Shown piece after piece: positions 32,588 to 33,453 of a DNA stretch of 33,453 nt. The notes beneath the pieces were generated by a model. The model was not told where the DNA came from. It saw only the letters and a list, made by a program, of their open reading frames with translations, and did not search any database. Position 1 is the first letter of the stretch; each line of letters opens with the position of its first letter. The position numbers and the translations under genes are program-made. Location of the stretch: NCBI GenBank assembly GCA_964634555.1, contig CAZWJJ010000002.1, forward strand, positions 1-33,453, given 5' to 3'. Source of the stretch: JACQCV01 sp964634555. Its GTDB lineage: Bacteria; Patescibacteriota; Minisyncoccia; Phycocordibacterales; UBA12445.

Positions 32588-33205
32588 ATGTTAGTAGAAA
32601 GAAAATATAAAATTTGTAAAAGACTGGGTGACGGCATTTTTAATAAATGTCAGACGCCGGCTTTTTCCCGAGCTGCCGCCCCAAAAAAGAATTCTCTCAA
32701 GAAACGTGCTCCTCGAGCCCGATCTGAATATGGCAATCAGCTCATAGAAAAGCAGAAGGTGCGATATACATATCTGATTCGAGAAAGGCAGTTTTCTAAC
32801 TATGTTGAAAAAGCAACAAAAATGAAAGGAGTAAATTCTTCTGAACAACTCTACAAGTTTCTGGAAAAAAGACTGGATAATGTTGTATATAGAGCCGGTT
32901 TAGCGCCATCAAGAGCCGGATCAAGACAGTTGGTGTCTCACGGCCACATCTTAGTTAATGGTACAAGAGTTACAATTCCGTCCTATCAACTTGTTACAGG
33001 CGATAAGATTTCAATCAGGCCAGGTAGTAAGGACAAAACAGTTTTTAAGGGTTTATCTGATAAGCTAAAAAACTACAAAATGCCGAAGTGGCTTAAGTTC
33101 GATCCAAACCTGATGGAAGTTGAGGTTATATCAGAGCCAAATGCGCTTGATTCTGGCTCGACTTTGAACCTAAACTCAGTTATGGAATTTTATAGTAGAA
33201 CCTAG
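32588..33205 (+). CDS. rpsD: Small ribosomal subunit protein uS4
   Basis: Primary 16S rRNA-binding protein of 205 aa. The N-terminal CKRLGDGIFNKCQTP region is divergent from the usual Cys-rich start, with fewer cysteines. KKRAPRARSEYGNQLIEKQK and VRYTYLIRERQFSNYV lead to the S4 RNA-binding domain (LEKRLDNVVYRAGLAPSRAG, SRQLVSHGHILVNGTRV). The C-terminal end is typical. It is followed by a separate rpoA promoter. Confidence 0.96.
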   Translation: MLVERKYKICKRLGDGIFNKCQTPAFSRAAAPKKNSLKKRAPRARSEYGNQLIEKQKVRYTYLIRERQFSNYVEKATKMKGVNSSEQLYKFLEKRLDNVVYRAGLAPSRAGSRQLVSHGHILVNGTRVTIPSYQLVTGDKISIRPGSKDKTVFKGLSDKLKNYKMPKWLKFDPNLMEVEVISEPNALDSGSTLNLNSVMEFYSRT

Positions 33206-33254
33206 TTAGGAAATACAGACAATAGCTGGCTCAGAAAATATTTGGCAGTAGAAC

Positions 33255-33283
33255 TTGCAAAAATCAAACAAATAGTTTATAAT
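33255..33283 (+). promoter_or_regulatory. rpoA promoter
   Basis: TTGCAA (33255-33260), a 17-nt spacer and perfect TATAAT (33278-33283). The predicted leader is about 28 nt, AT-rich and without a Shine-Dalgarno site. It gives rpoA its own start in addition to readthrough from rpsD. Confidence 0.7.
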
Positions 33284-33317
33284 GCGTAACTAAATATTTA
33301 ATATTTTTTTAAAAAAT

Positions 33318-33453
33318 ATGCCAAATTATAACATTGTTCTCCCATCAAAACCTCGCGTAGTTTCTGAGGCAGATTTCAAGGGCGTTTATGAAATCGATGG
33401 ACTCTATCCGGGATACGGCCATACATTAGGAAATTCCTTGAGAAGGATAATTT
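33318..33453 (+). CDS. rpoA: RNA polymerase alpha subunit (partial, cut by window end)
   Basis: The first 45 codons of the alpha subunit. MPNYNIVLPSKPRVVSEA is followed by FKGVYEIDGLYPGYGHTLGN and SLRRII, the conserved N-terminal domain motif that sits at the alpha dimer interface. Its place after rpsD is the common bacterial order. The rest lies beyond the window. Confidence 0.95.
   Translation, partial: MPNYNIVLPSKPRVVSEADFKGVYEIDGLYPGYGHTLGNSLRRII

Noticed and set aside
1..33453. UGA recoded as glycine, as in some CPR phyla
   Set aside because: Conserved genes are complete under the standard code with no in-frame TGA. TGA also serves as the stop of the 8281 and 15365 genes.

Overview
The window reads as a chromosome segment of a Candidate Phyla Radiation (Patescibacteria) bacterium, most likely Parcubacteria-like. 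This rests on protein style: a compact alanyl-tRNA synthetase, a PriA without ATPase motifs, a RelA/SpoT protein without its C-terminal regulatory half, a baseplate-J-like surface protein beside an FtsA/PilM-like ATPase, and many small lineage-specific proteins. All three stop codons serve as normal terminators. No rRNA, tRNA, CRISPR array, transposase or reverse transcriptase was recognised.

Layout. (1) 1-4867, minus strand: dprA, topA, relA, ending in a dispersed palindromic repeat. (2) 4922-10590, plus: serS, an ftsQ-like gene, a tRNA-dihydrouridine synthase, an unknown SD-led gene, an S41 protease and rplI, then convergent rpmA. (3) 11147-15968, an accessory block around uvrB: a small membrane peptide, two GC-rich unknown genes (11483-11941, 14388-14813), each followed by an intrinsic terminator and then the same repeat, and a three-gene unknown operon. 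(4) 16062-23331: uvrA, a two-gene unknown operon, truB (minus), ddl, an unknown minus gene and a degenerate priA (minus). (5) 23332-25740: a gene-poor stretch with three consecutive palindromes, then a large lineage-specific protein. (6) 25901-33453: mnmA-alaS, an FtsA/PilM-like gene with a baseplate-J-like partner, and the infA-rpmJ-rpsM-rpsK-rpsD-rpoA cluster, cut off inside rpoA.

Main points for a second look. topA and uvrB are each full length and intact except for one in-frame stop (TAA at codon 46, TAG at codon 152), both one G-to-T change from a glutamate codon. Three unrelated proteins (11483-11941, 14388-14813, 23896-25740) end in Trp/Gly/Arg/Asp-rich tails that look like C-type-lectin-like variable regions diversified by diversity-generating retroelements; no template or reverse transcriptase lies in the window, so this is inference.

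Two gene-expression styles coexist. Many housekeeping genes have a -10 box ending 6-7 bases before the ATG, implying leaderless mRNAs. The small accessory genes have strong Shine-Dalgarno sites, in several cases downstream of TTGACA-type promoters, and usually their own terminators. The two nucleotide-excision genes uvrA and uvrB both use the leaderless arrangement.
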